64,000 bases of DNA from Steinernema hermaphroditum (lineage: Eukaryota; Nematoda; Chromadorea; Rhabditida; Steinernematidae), in assembly GCA_030435675.1 (NCBI GenBank), contig CM059624.1:5356769-5420768 (forward strand), in the 5' to 3' direction. Positions 1-9,089 of the stretch are shown one piece after another. The notes beneath the pieces were generated by a model. It was not told the DNA's origin, made no database searches, and saw only the letters and a program-made list of their open reading frames with translations. The first letter of the stretch is position 1; each line of letters opens with the position of its first letter. The position numbers and the translations under genes are program-made.

Positions 1-248
1 TCTCTATTTTATAAATCGAGTGTCCACTGTGTGTAATACTGTGCGTTAATGTGTTTGCGGTACATCACTGACTCTTGTCCCCATCCGCCGTCTGTCGTAT
101 AGTTTAATTCAAGATTAGATTTGTGAGCAAACAATTTCGGACGTTTTTCCGTCGGTGACGTAAATGCAATTACCGTAGTACTTTACCGATCAAAAGATGG
201 AGTTCTCATAAAACCTCAATAGTTTCATATGACCACCCCTTATTGCAG

Positions 249-407
249 ATGTTCTCCAAACTGTACCGTCGAATCCGCCGCGAACGCCCCCTCTGCCACG
301 CGAACGAGACGTCGGTACTTGTGGTGACGAGTCAAGTGGAGTTCGACGTGCGTCACGGAAGCACGTGCATGCTGAAGGGAACGCCGCCACAACGAAAATA
401 TCTTTAA
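249..407 (+). CDS. Terminal exon of an unidentified + strand gene (partial)
   Basis: A 52-codon open frame ends in TAA at 405-407. It is preceded by a good splice acceptor (ttattgcag, ending at 248) and followed 33 bp later by a polyadenylation signal AATAAA at 440-445. Codons are GC-ending (cgc, ctc, gtg), like the real genes nearby. The peptide is basic (YRRIRRERPLCHANET near its start, KGTPPQRKYL at its end) and matches no family I recognise. Upstream exons would lie before or near the window start and could not be resolved. An alternative is a chance frame, since the region is only 159 bp. The combination of acceptor, stop and poly(A) signal favours a true 3' exon. Confidence 0.38.
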   Translation: MFSKLYRRIRRERPLCHANETSVLVVTSQVEFDVRHGSTCMLKGTPPQRKYL

Positions 408-413
408 TTTATT
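408..413 (-). promoter_or_regulatory. Poly(A) signal AATAAA of the ShK gene
   Basis: AATAAA on the - strand, 65-70 bp downstream of the ShK gene stop codon at 478. It lies upstream of the opposing gene's own signal at 440-445, so the two 3' UTRs overlap. Confidence 0.6.
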
Positions 414-439
414 GTGTATAACACTTACGGATTGTAAAT

Positions 440-445
440 AATAAA
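440..445 (+). promoter_or_regulatory. Poly(A) signal AATAAA of the + strand gene ending at 407
   Basis: AATAAA on the + strand, 33 bp after the TAA at 405-407. This is a typical nematode spacing. Confidence 0.5.
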
Positions 446-477
446 TTATTATAACTTCTTCGGGGCATTATTATCAA

Positions 478-1299
478 TTAACAGAATCCACAGGTCTTCC
501 TGCAGACGCTCGTCATGAGACCGCGGTAGGAGGGCACGTGACACATGTGCGCCTTCGAGCGGCAGTCACGGCCTCTGTCCGTGCACGTCTTCGTCACGAT
601 CGCCTTCTTCGAGCCGAATCTGTTCGAAGTGGTCGGTTTCGCGCAGGCACCGCAGGTTTTGGCACAGACGCTGTTCATCAGGGTCATGTAGGTGCGGTTC
701 TTGCAGAGATGAGCGTTGCGGGCGCAGTCCTTCATGCGGTCGAAGCAGACCTTCTTGTAGAAGGTCCCCGGACGGCGTTTGCTGAACGTCTGCTTGGGCT
801 TGAGGGTGGTTGTGGTGGTGGCAGCTGTGGTGGTGGTCGGTTCTTCGGTGATCTCCTCTTCTTCCTCTTCGATCACTTCTTCCTCTTCTTCTGGAACCTC
901 GGGGATTTCGGTGATTTCAGCGGGGATAGGCTGAGGCTCTTCCGTTTCTTCCTCTACTAAAAATTCTCTTTAGGTCAGTTTTAGGGTCCGACTGTTACTT
1001 GTCTCAATAACCTCTTCAGGCTTCTCCACGGGCTTCTCCGGTTCCACACAGAATCCACAGGTCTTGGCGCATTTCTCTTGCATCACTTTCACATAAATTT
1101 TGCTGAGGCACATCTTCTTCTGTTTATGACAGTTTTTGGCAAGATCTAAGATCGACCCTTAGTCTAGAAGATCAGAACTACGCTTACCTCTGCACTCTCC
1201 CTCCAGAAGCCCCACATCGTCTTGGGAATAGGCCAAGAAGGGAAGAAGTCCGAAGGAGACATTGAAGAGGCAGACGAGGAGCAGCACCGTCAGCTTCAT
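478..1299 (-). CDS. Secreted protein with three ShK (ShKT) domains
   Basis: Three exons, complement(478..956, 999..1145, 1188..1299), with two 42-bp introns in frame, encode 245 aa. The start is the ATG at 1299 because it opens a clean signal peptide (MKLTVLLLVCLFNVSFG); the frame extends further upstream without signal character. ShKT domains lie at about residues 36-70, 157-191 and 211-245, each with six cysteines and the typical CxKTCGFC or CAKTCGAC ending. The third domain ends exactly at the C-terminus. Between domains 1 and 2 is a long Glu-rich then Thr-rich linker. ShKT domains are common in secreted nematode proteins, often as C-terminal modules of enzymes; here there is no catalytic domain. 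Function is probably extracellular, in cuticle or secretion. The substrate or partner cannot be told. Confidence 0.85.
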
Positions 1300-2520
1300 G
1301 TCGAGCGAATTAAATCTGTCGGACACGGGACGAACACACGTTCTCGCGCGGGCACTCCAGCAGCTCTGTGGCGGCGATCGCCTCACGCGGTCGAGAGGGG
1401 CGGAGGTCACTCGGCGGAGAAGCCGTTTCGAAGAAGCAAATAGAGGCCGCGCGACAAGAATCGTACAGCTGTTTGCACAAATGTTCGAGTCGAGTTACAA
1501 CAAGGGTTCGTACTGAACTCGGTGGCCAGAGGCTTCAATTTCAGCGCTGAAAATAGCACATTTGAGAGGGACAATGGGCACAATGCTCAAGTTTCAGGTT
1601 GCATCTAGGGGTCAGGGGGTCAGCTTGTTTTGGAATTTGGATTTTGAGTATTCGTGGGGGAGAAGCTCTTGAGAGGCCCGGTGTTGAGAGTAAATATTTT
1701 GAAGTTTTGGACAAAAAACAAAACAGAGATGAGCAATTAATTGGAACGAGAGGTAAACAATAGCCCTAGCGATGAGTGCATAGTGGTTTGCGTAGAAAAG
1801 TGGGTCTGACATTAAAAACTGAACGAAAAAACAGTTCTATTGCATTTTAAGCGCAGAATAATAACGGATTGTCAGCATCCCGAATTAGAATTCTGTTGGT
1901 ACTTGGTGCACGGACACTATTGGAGTCTAGGAGCTAATTCTCTTTAATTTTTTAAGCGTAGACAGCCTCTTAAATTTATGACTTTAGAAGAAAGAACGAA
2001 GAAAGACATCGATGCGAAAAGTCAGTACAAGTTACCCCTGCACTAGACCAGGGAATGCGTCCAGATACCCGCATAAATTTTCTAGTCATGGGCGTTAAGC
2101 CGGGAACTGAACCGTCGTTAAGATAGATACATGAATGAATACGTACGTTGCCTGCAGCTCTGCCCACAACCGAGGATTTCTGGGTTTAAGACCAAAACGG
2201 AGGCAAAATCGTAATTAGGACCAAAATAGAGATTATTCCAAGCTAGGACCTTGAGCAAGGGACACGCTTCTTTCGCTCGCCACCTTTCGTTTCGGCAATT
2301 GTTTTGAGGCACTTTCTAAAAACGAATTGTATGTCCTCATGTTTCTATCTCTTCATCCTTCAAGTTTCTAAAATATTTCCCATTTCATTGGTTCGTTGGT
2401 TCCAAGTCTGTCTATATAGCATTCCTCTAGCCTGTCTGTAAAGGCAAACACCACTTTTTTCCAGACCACTCGTTCAGTTCTGATCCTTTAGAGAGCTTAA
2501 CGCCAACGGACTGTTCAGTC
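1300..2520. other. Intergenic, no supported gene
   Basis: Contains the upstream region of the ShK gene, but no convincing TATA box on the - strand. Only short chance frames were seen on either strand, with no signal peptides, splice-consistent exons or RNA genes. Confidence 0.5.
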
Positions 2521-2524
2521 TGAA

Positions 2525-2800
2525 TGTGTTGTCGCTAAAGTAGTTATTTTTGTGTGATACGTGTCTTTCTTTCTGTTCTATAAGACACCTTGCACGGTGT
2601 AAGCCGTTGATCTAAGAGTACAAAACCCGCAAAAACAATAAGCGCCTCTACGGGAATCAACGGTTGGCCTTTCCTCCGCACAAACCAATGGGATTGTCGT
2701 CTTCAGCTCCGAAATCGCGCCTCCGTACCGAAGAAAGGCGAGAAGCGACCGTGGTGTTGTTCTTCTTTGTGTTTTTTATGCTTATAAGCCGTTGATTCAT
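2525..2800 (-). repeat. R1 dispersed repeat, two nested or adjacent 5' ends (- strand)
   Basis: Read on the - strand, the segment from about 2800 to 2660 begins with atcaacggctta, then cacaaagaagaac and ccacggtcgc, then an atcccattggtttgtgcgg-like block. These are in the same order as in the R1 copies at 8.58 and 13.56 kb. A second 5' end (atcaacggcttacaccgtgc) starts at about 2612 on the same strand. This looks like two copies side by side or a rearranged copy. No coding capacity is assigned. Confidence 0.55.
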
Positions 2801-3234
2801 TAGTTCGGTGTCATCGAGCATTGAAAATCCGCATATGAATCGTGCTTTGGCATTTTGTCGTTTAAAGATTTCGAAAATAAGATCTTCGAAAATCGAGGTG
2901 TCTGCTTTTCTGCTACTTTTCCTATTCACATAGGCCTTCATGTTTTGATCACTAGGTGTTCCACGTGTTCCACATGTCGCATGAGTGAATCCGTTTCACT
3001 TTGTCATTGTCATCTGTCATTTCAAGATTGCGATAGAAACGTGATCAATGTGACCTCGTTTTGCAAAATTAATTAAATTTTCAAACAATTTTGAAATTGC
3101 CCATTGTGTTCGTGGCTGTGATAGTGATCTAATCAGAACATTTACTGATCGTGTTCTCTTCCTGAACTGCATTAAAAATCGTCCAGTGCTGCTCCTCCAA
3201 AATTTTTCTCTCTAGTGCTGGAAGTTCTAACAAA
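2801..3234. other. Intergenic, no supported gene
   Basis: AT-rich sequence between the R1 repeat and the sushi-like pseudogene. No exon with signal-peptide character was seen before 3235. Confidence 0.4.
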
Positions 3235-3653
3235 ATGCAACATTTATTTTCTCTTCTTTCTCTGCTTTCTTTGTGTGAGGTGGTTCTGCTGTGCACTCCT
3301 ATGATTTCCTCCATCACGTAAAAGCAGATGCTCCGAAGAGATTTACATTATACTGGAAGGAATGCCAACGGCAACATATGGGAGAGACAATGTACTCTTC
3401 GGTTGCTCTAAGGCCAAGCCCGGATACACCATGGAGATCTATGTGAGTACGACTGATGTTCTAGATTTACTTCCCGATATTAGGTGAACGATCAATTAGA
3501 AAATGGAGGTAAAAATTACTGGACATACGTAACGGACATACAGCGATCACGTGTGACAAGACTTCTGGTAATTGGCTGTGGTTAGGAACGAATCATACCA
3601 AGATCAACAAGATCGCATGCGTGGAAAAGCCGAAGGCCGCAAGAGTTCAATGA
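3235..3653 (+). pseudogene. Frameshifted secreted sushi-like (CCP-like) gene relic
   Basis: The ATG at 3235 opens a hydrophobic leader (MQHLFSLLSLLSLCEVVLLC). The following Cys domain starts one frame later at about 3320 (RCSEEIYIILEGM), runs to 3442, crosses a good 41-bp intron (3443-3483) and resumes with VNDQLENGG. It shifts frame again near 3545-3560 before the domain end (TCDKTSGNWLWLG...IACVEKPK, stop 3651-3653). The order C - about 25 residues - C - intron - C..GNW - C is that of the sushi-like modules at 12-20 kb, and the intron is at the same phase-0 position. Two independent one-base frame breaks and no plausible rescuing intron make this a pseudogene. A sequencing error is the alternative. 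AATAAA lies at about 3851. Confidence 0.6.
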
Positions 3654-4116
3654 AGAAATTACTAAACGTGTAGATCATGTTCTGGTTCTTCTTGCTCAGT
3701 TATGCACTTAACGTGTTTAGTGGTGTGAATACCCTCCTCCCTCTATTTTCGTTGGGTTTGCAACCAGGAGCAGATGCGGTGATGAACTATTTTTGGCACG
3801 TAGTTCTCCTCCTGTTCTATGTGTTGTCAATTCCATTTTATGTCCTTCTCAATAAAGCCACTGCTGTGAGCTTTGGACGTCATTGTTTTAATTATGGATT
3901 GCTTAACATGGAGTAGAATGGAAAATTGCTTGATTTGCGGTAGATTAGACCGATCATCGGACGAGCCATGTTAATCACGATCAACTTCGATCCCTCACTC
4001 TCTAATGGGTTTGTCGAATACTGAAGAATCCTCGAATTTAGAATCGAGTCGAATATTCGATATTCGAAGGTTCGAATCGAAGCGGATATCATTTGTAATT
4101 TTTCGGGAATTTTCTA
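3654..4116. other. Intergenic with TCGAA-rich low-complexity patch (about 4012-4082)
   Basis: From about 4012 to 4082 the sequence is built of overlapping tcgaat / attcga / ttcgaa words, a degenerate palindromic microsatellite. The only open frame (3677-3916) is hydrophobic but lacks splice, start or family support. Confidence 0.45.
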
Positions 4117-4148
4117 AGCCGTATTTAAGGCCTTCTTTAAATACGGCT
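4117..4148. repeat. 12-bp perfect inverted repeat (hairpin)
   Basis: agccgtatttaa at 4117-4128 and its exact reverse complement at 4137-4148, separated by 8 bp. It lies about 30 bp beyond the poly(A) signal of the first collagen gene (4178-4183, - strand), so it could form a structure in the 3' flank of that transcript. Confidence 0.7.
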
Positions 4149-4177
4149 GCTATTGCTCGGGACTGCAGTGAACGTCA

Positions 4178-4183
4178 TTTATT
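4178..4183 (-). promoter_or_regulatory. Poly(A) signal AATAAA, collagen gene 1
   Basis: - strand AATAAA about 40 bp beyond the stop codon at 4224. Confidence 0.6.
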
Positions 4184-4223
4184 CGTCCCGATAGATAGTG
4201 CACACAACACCCAAAGAATGCCC

Positions 4224-5283
4224 TTAGTGGACGAGGGAGCGGTACCCACCGGCTCCACCACCGGCGCCTCCTGAACCGCCACCGTGGGGGCCACCGCCTC
4301 CTCCATGACCGCCGCCGCCACCACCACCTCCGCCACCGCCTCCGCGAGGAGGACAGGGACAGTACTCGGCGTCTCTGCCCGGCTTTCCGTTCTTTCCCTC
4401 GGGTCCTTCGCCTCCATCGGGTCCAGGAGCTCCAGGGAATCCAGGTGGTCCTTCGTGTCCAGGCTGTCCGGGTGGTCCTGGCGGTCCGTCCTTGCCCTTG
4501 TCTCCCACTTCTCCCTGAGGTCCTTGGTCTCCCAACAGTCCCTTTGGTCCCTTGTGTCCGACGATCTTCTCGATGTCCATGCCTTTGTCTCCGGTCTTTC
4601 CAGGTGGTCCATCCCTGCCTGGGTCTCCAGGTGGGCCCATCTCTCCCGGAGAGCCGGGGAAGCCATCGCGGCCTGCTCCGGCGGGGAGACCCTTCGATCC
4701 GCGCATTCCTCGAACTCCGGGCTTTCCGACAGATCCAGGGGGTCCGGGAGGTCCGTGGGGACAGTTAAAGCAGCCAAGAAGGCCGGCGTTGTGGATGTCC
4801 TCGGCGTCGTCGCCGGGCTTGCCGTCCTTGCCGGGAATTCCATCGTGGCCGTCGAGACCCTTGTGGCCAGGGGCACCTTGAGGTCCCGGTGGGCACTTGC
4901 TCTCGGACTCGGGCTTGCATTCTAAACAGACACTTTGAGTTCTGTCTACAGACAGGAAACATACGACAGGCAGACTGGATGATGGGTTGAGAGACGACAG
5001 CGGCCGATCCGTAGCTTCCACCGCCTCCGCCGCCGCCCTGCGATCCAGTAGCGCCGTAGCCACCGTACTGGCGACGCTGACGGTTGGAGGGAGTGCCGGC
5101 ACCGAGGCTGAGCATGTCCTTCCACAGGTCCTCGGTGATGACCTTGAAGGAGTCCATTTCGGAGTCCAGTTCAGTCCAGATGGACTGAATGTCGCGGTAG
5201 ATGCTGGAGATGGCGAGCAGGCATATCAGCAGAGTGGTGCCACTGAAGGCGATCGCGCCGATCGTCGCCGAGTGAACGGACAT
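4224..5283 (-). CDS. Cuticle collagen 1 (nematode col family)
   Basis: Two exons, complement(4224..4921, 4965..5283), with one 43-bp intron (4922-4964), encode 338 aa. The N-terminus ([19 protein letters not shown]...) is the nematode cuticle collagen N-terminal block with a signal-anchor helix at about residues 8-29. A dibasic subtilisin-type cleavage motif RQRR is at 68-71. The junction codon CAA gives SACQCKPE, restoring the Cys cluster (C106, C108, C116) before the first Gly-X-Y block. Further Cys pairs follow (CFNC, then YCPCP), and the protein ends in a poly-Gly tail. Known role: trimeric structural collagen of the extracellular cuticle. It lacks the intron after DSFK that both neighbouring paralogues keep, and has its only intron later, at the Cys cluster. 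Confidence 0.9.
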
Positions 5284-5315
5284 CGTGGATCGACGTTTTC
5301 TCCCATCGTCCCCTT

Positions 5316-5339
5316 GTTTTTATGTCAGTTAAGTGGGTC
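5316..5339 (-). promoter_or_regulatory. Promoter elements of collagen gene 1 (TATA-like plus GACCCACTTA)
   Basis: On the - strand a weak TATA-like cataaaaa (5317-5324) lies about 35-40 bp before the ATG. Just upstream (5330-5339) is gacccactta, which recurs in the same orientation relative to the gene upstream of collagen 3 (6728-6737). Confidence 0.4.
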
Positions 5340-5417
5340 GCCGCGATACCAGAAGGCGGTAACTATAACTAGTGGTGACCCAATTTGGGAACGAGAAAAC
5401 AATGCGATGCGAAGTTG

Positions 5418-5423
5418 TTTATT
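5418..5423 (-). promoter_or_regulatory. Poly(A) signal AATAAA, collagen gene 2
   Basis: - strand AATAAA about 40 bp beyond the stop codon at 5463. Confidence 0.6.
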
Positions 5424-5462
5424 CGTTTACATCAGAATATGTCAAATTATGGATGGGACAGC

Positions 5463-6547
5463 TTAGTGTCTGCGTCTGTAGCCGTTAGAGCCACGAGCAG
5501 AGTCGGAATCAGAAGAGTAAGGGCTGCCGGCGCCAGCATCCTGTCCACGGTGGGGGCAAGGACAGTAGTTGGCGTCCTTTCCAGGGTTGCCTGAAGGTCC
5601 CTGGGGTCCTTCTTCGCCATCGGGACCGGCGGCTCCAGTGAATCCAGGAGCTCCAGGGAGACCCTGAGGTCCAGGCTCTCCGACGGGTCCGTCCTTTCCT
5701 TTGTCTCCTTGAGGTCCCTCCTCACCCTGGGGTCCAGGAGTTCCGCGAGGTCCTTGGCGTCCGATAAGCTTCTGAGCGTCTTGTCCCTTCTCTCCGGGAG
5801 TTCCTTGCTTTCCATCATTTCCGGGGGGTCCAGGGGGTCCCATCTCACCGGGAACACCGGGAGTTCCGTCACGTCCGGGATGGCCGGGCTGTCCCTTGGA
5901 TCCGCGCATTCCACGCATTCCGGGGCGGCCAGAGGCGCCAGGAGGTCCGGGAGGTCCCTGGGGACAGTGGAAGCAGCCGCTGGGAGGCTCCTGCGAGACA
6001 TCGTCGGCGCTGAGGCCATCTTTGCCGTCCTTTCCAGGAAGACCGGGGATTCCAGAGGGACCCTTAGGACCACGAGGTCCAGCGGCTCCAGCGGGGCATT
6101 TGTTCTCGGGGTTGCAGTTGCAGATAGAGTTGGGCGCCGAAGGGTTGCCGCTTCCGGAGCTGACGGGTCCCTGGGGGAACTGCGGGGGAGTGCCGATGGG
6201 GGCGACAATGTTGGCGGTGGGAGGGTTGTTGGGAGCCGGGAAACTGGGGTTCGACCCGGTGGCTCCATAGCCGCCGTAGGCCTGACGGCGCTGTCGGTTC
6301 GAGGGAGTTCCGGCGCCGAGGTTGATCATCTCCTTCCAGGTGTCCTCAGTCATGACCTAAGAGAGTCTTGGTGAGAATTCCATACACGAGCAGAGTTGCC
6401 CACCTTGAAAGAGTCCATCTCAGTGTCGAGCTCTGTCCAGATGCTCTGCACATCGCTGTAGATGTTGGAGATGGCGACGAGGCAGAGGAGGAGCGTGGCT
6501 CCGGAGAAGGAGATTGCGCCGACAGTGGCAGTGTTCACCGACAACAT
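5463..6547 (-). CDS. Cuticle collagen 2 (nematode col family)
   Basis: Two exons, complement(5463..6356, 6404..6547), with a 47-bp phase-0 intron placed right after the DSFK motif, encode 345 aa. The start at 6547 ([16 protein letters not shown]) was chosen by alignment with the paralogues and because the TATA box at 6591-6598 lies 44 bp upstream; in-frame ATGs further up lie beyond the TATA. Features in order: signal-anchor segment, [11 protein letters not shown] block, RQRR cleavage motif, Cys cluster CNCNPENKC, Gly-X-Y blocks split by CFHC, C-terminal YCPCP, and a Ser/Asp/Arg-rich tail ending GYRRRH. Role: structural cuticle collagen. It is a tandem paralogue of collagen 1 and is divergently paired with collagen 3. 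Confidence 0.92.
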
Positions 6548-7017
6548 CGCTAGAGGTGCTGCGCTGATGTCGCAAACGGATGTTTCAACCCTTTTATAGG
6601 GGCCCATACCCACTAAGGCGTGGCCTCCCGCATTCTGCATTAGGGAGTTCCGATAACGGAGATGCGCCTCTTCCTTTGTTTCAAATTCGCAAAAAAAGCG
6701 GGCGTAGTTTTGGGTAATGTGCGCGATGACCCACTTAGGCGCCGAGTGCCTTCTCGAGTGCTCTAATTACGCGCGAAATCGCAAAAAGACATTGAAACAC
6801 CGAGATCCACGCGCCGTATCCGGATACTTCATCGAAAACTCCATTGTCTCTGCATAATAGGCTAGTTTTTACAAGCATCACATCTCGGAAAGCTTGTTTA
6901 CGATACTCGGGATTCCGCTAATTTTTTCAAAAATGCGGTAGGCGTGGAATGTGGCAAAAAGCTTCACGCATTCAAGTATAAAAGGTTCTCAAGGGCCATG
7001 TGTCGTCATCAACTGCA
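6548..7017. promoter_or_regulatory. Divergent promoter between collagens 2 and 3
   Basis: 470 bp separate the two ATGs. Clear TATA boxes lie at both ends: TATAAAAG on the - strand at 6591-6598 (44 bp before the collagen 2 ATG) and TATAAAAG on the + strand at 6977-6984 (about 40 bp before the collagen 3 ATG). Between them are the shared gacccactta element (6728-6737) and repeated cgcaaaaa words (about 6690 and 6780). Moulting-linked co-regulation is an inference from the arrangement. Confidence 0.65.
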
Positions 7018-8008
7018 ATGTCGGTGAACACAGCCACCATCGGAGCCATCGGCTTCTCCGGAGCCACGCTCCTCCTTTGCCTCTTCGCCATCTCCAGCAT
7101 CTACAGCGATGTGCAGAGCATCTGGACAGAGCTCGACACTGAGATGGACTCCTTCAAGGTAGATCTACTTGACCAACTACAATCTGAATCGTCGTGTTTA
7201 GGTCCTGACCGATGACACTAGGCGCCAGATGGTCAGCCTCGGCGCCGGAACCCCCTCCAACCGTCAGCGCCGTCAGGCCTACGGCGGCTACGGAGCCACT
7301 GGAGTTCAGACCAGCTTCCCCGCTCCCAACCCATCCACTACCACCGGCCAGGTGGTTCCCCCCGTCGGCACTCCCCCCAGCTTCTAATCCGTCATCAACG
7401 GACCTTCTGCTCCCGCATCCACCTGCAACTGCAACCCCGAGAACAAGTGCCCCGCCGGACCTGCTGGACCTCGCGGCCCCAAGGGACCCTCTGGACTTGC
7501 TGGTCTCCCCGGAAAAGACGGAAAGGACGGACAGGATGCCGAGGACATCAGCCAGGAACCTCCCAAGGGATGCTTCAACTGCCCACAGGGACCTCCTGGA
7601 CGTCCTGGCGCCACTGGAAAGCCCGGAGCCCGTGGAATGCGTGGATCTCGTGGACAGGACGGTCATCCTGGACGTGACGGACAGCCCGGACACCCTGGAG
7701 AGATGGGACCTCCTGGACCTCCCGGAAACGACGGAAAGCAGGGAACTCCCGGAGAGCGTGGACAGGACGCCGAGAAACCGATCGGACGTCCCGGACTCCG
7801 CGGTGCTCCCGGACCTCAGGGACGCGAAGGACCTCAGGGAGACAAAGGAAAGGACGGACCCGTCGGAGAGCCTGGACCTCAGGGAGTTCCTGGAGTGCCT
7901 GGATTCACTGGTCCCGCTGGAATCGACGGAGAAGAAGGACCTCAGGGACCTCATGGTAACCCTGGAAAGGACGCCAACTACTGTCCTTGCCCTGGACGTG
8001 GACACTAA
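7018..8008 (+). pseudogene. Cuticle collagen 3 with an in-frame nonsense codon
   Basis: Exons 7018..7158 and 7202..8008 with a 43-bp phase-0 intron after DSFK; start MSVNTATIGAIGFSGATLL, 41 bp after a TATA box. The reading frame is collagen throughout: N-terminal block, RQRR motif, CNCNPENKC cluster, Gly-X-Y repeats with CFNC, and final YCPCPGRGH with TAA at 8006-8008. Codon 109 (7385-7387) is TAA, lying in the Pro/Ser-rich spacer just before the Cys cluster. No plausible intron removes it without also losing the Cys cluster. Everything downstream remains perfectly open and conserved, so the lesion is recent, polymorphic or a base-calling error. If real, the product stops before the triple helix. 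If a Ser or similar codon is normal here, the gene is intact, 315 aa. Confidence 0.75.
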
Positions 8009-8045
8009 GCTTTTCAATTCTAATCTGTGCCTCTTTTTCAAAAGA

Positions 8046-8051
8046 AATAAA
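8046..8051 (+). promoter_or_regulatory. Poly(A) signal AATAAA, collagen gene 3
   Basis: AATAAA 38 bp after the final stop codon of collagen 3, intact despite the upstream nonsense codon. Confidence 0.6.
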
Positions 8052-8559
8052 TTTCTATTTATTGCTAAATGAGTTGATAGATAACTAGCTACATAAGGTA
8101 GTTTTCTTTTTTTTTTGTTTTTTATGCTATCGGTTAAGTTGACAGTTCCGTATGAGAAGTCAACCTAAAGATCGCCAACACTCTCAGGACACGACCACCG
8201 TCGTAGATGCAGCTTTCGGACCAAAGACCCGCCTCTTCGAAGCAGATGCACGTTGTGTCGTAAACGCCCCGAGTAGGAGAAGGAAGGCGCCAAGTCGTAG
8301 AGAACAACTCTGTAACAAATGGAAAAACTGCGCGCGACCAATCGCGTCTCAGAGCAAACTTTCACTATGGGTGGAGTCGCCACGGGTGGGCAGCGAAGCT
8401 GATGAAAGATGCGGGGGTTACGAAAATGAACCTCACATGATGGTCTGCCTACGTCAGAGATACAGAAGGAATTATGAAACAATATTACTATGAGAGATAA
8501 ACACCGTAGTCCTAAATAACGCGTGGAAAAATCACGACTTTTTAATTTTTTACACGATT
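8052..8559. other. Intergenic, no supported gene
   Basis: Contains a pyrimidine/T tract (about 8103-8130) and a short direct repeat acacgattt near 8550-8570 at the edge of the R1 element. The long open frame on the - strand runs through into R1 and shows no family features. Confidence 0.4.
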
Positions 8560-8575
8560 TACACGATTTATCTTC

Positions 8576-9058
8576 CCGAATCAACGGCTTACGCCGTGCA
8601 GGACGTCTCATATATGCACAAAGAAGAACATAGTCACACCGTGGTCGCTGATTTTCTTCTGATTTCGGTGGAGCAGACGAATCCGAATAGAATGCAGTGT
8701 TCCCATTAGTTTGCGCGGGCATCGAAGTCGTGAAGAGCTGATTCCGGAAGTGGAATAGCGGTGGAGTAGAGCCAACGGAGCGGAGAGTCATCTTCGGTTC
8801 GGCTGGCGGCGCGGACTTCGGAGTTGCAACGCTTCTTCGGCTTCTCTGGCGGCGCGGGTAGAGTCGGGCGGTCGTGACGGGCTTTTTGGCGAGACGGTGG
8901 AACTACGGCTCCCTGGTGTTCTAGGCCTTCTGGGAGCCGGGGCGATCTTTGCGCCAACAACGACGGCCGAGAACGACCGCTCACTCAACTCATTCGGCTC
9001 AGACAGCCTCAGAGAGAGCGAGAGCGAGTGGACGACCCGACCGATCGCTGGGGGCCTA
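8576..9058 (+). repeat. R1 dispersed repeat, near-complete copy
   Basis: Starts with the hairpin acggc-ttac-gccgt (8584-8597), then gacgtctcatatatgcac, a cccattagttt block, and a GC-rich body with ggcggcgcggacttcggag, ggtggaactacggctccc, gccaacaacgacggccgag and gacccgaccgatcgctgggg. The same blocks, in the same order, make up the copy at 13.56-14.13 kb, and shorter pieces occur elsewhere. No transposase frame or terminal inverted repeats were recognised. It is probably a non-autonomous element of unknown class. Confidence 0.75.
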
Positions 9059-9089
9059 CTTTTTAATAAAGCTTTGAAAGGAAAGAAAT

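Noticed and set aside
3677..3916. Hydrophobic 79-codon frame (MFWFFLLSYALNV...)
   Set aside because: AT-rich, overlaps the likely 3' UTR of the sushi-like relic (AATAAA at about 3851), with no family or splice support.
4066..4082. ggttcgaatcg as a tRNA B box
   Set aside because: Part of the TCGAA-rich patch; no A box or acceptor stem around it.
4224..8041. Long frames antisense or out of frame to the collagens (Ser/Arg-rich or Pro-rich)
   Set aside because: They are shadows of the GGN-CCN-rich Gly-X-Y coding sequence.
8165..8791. 208-codon - strand frame
   Set aside because: Runs into the R1 repeat and has no conserved motif, and other R1 copies do not keep it open.
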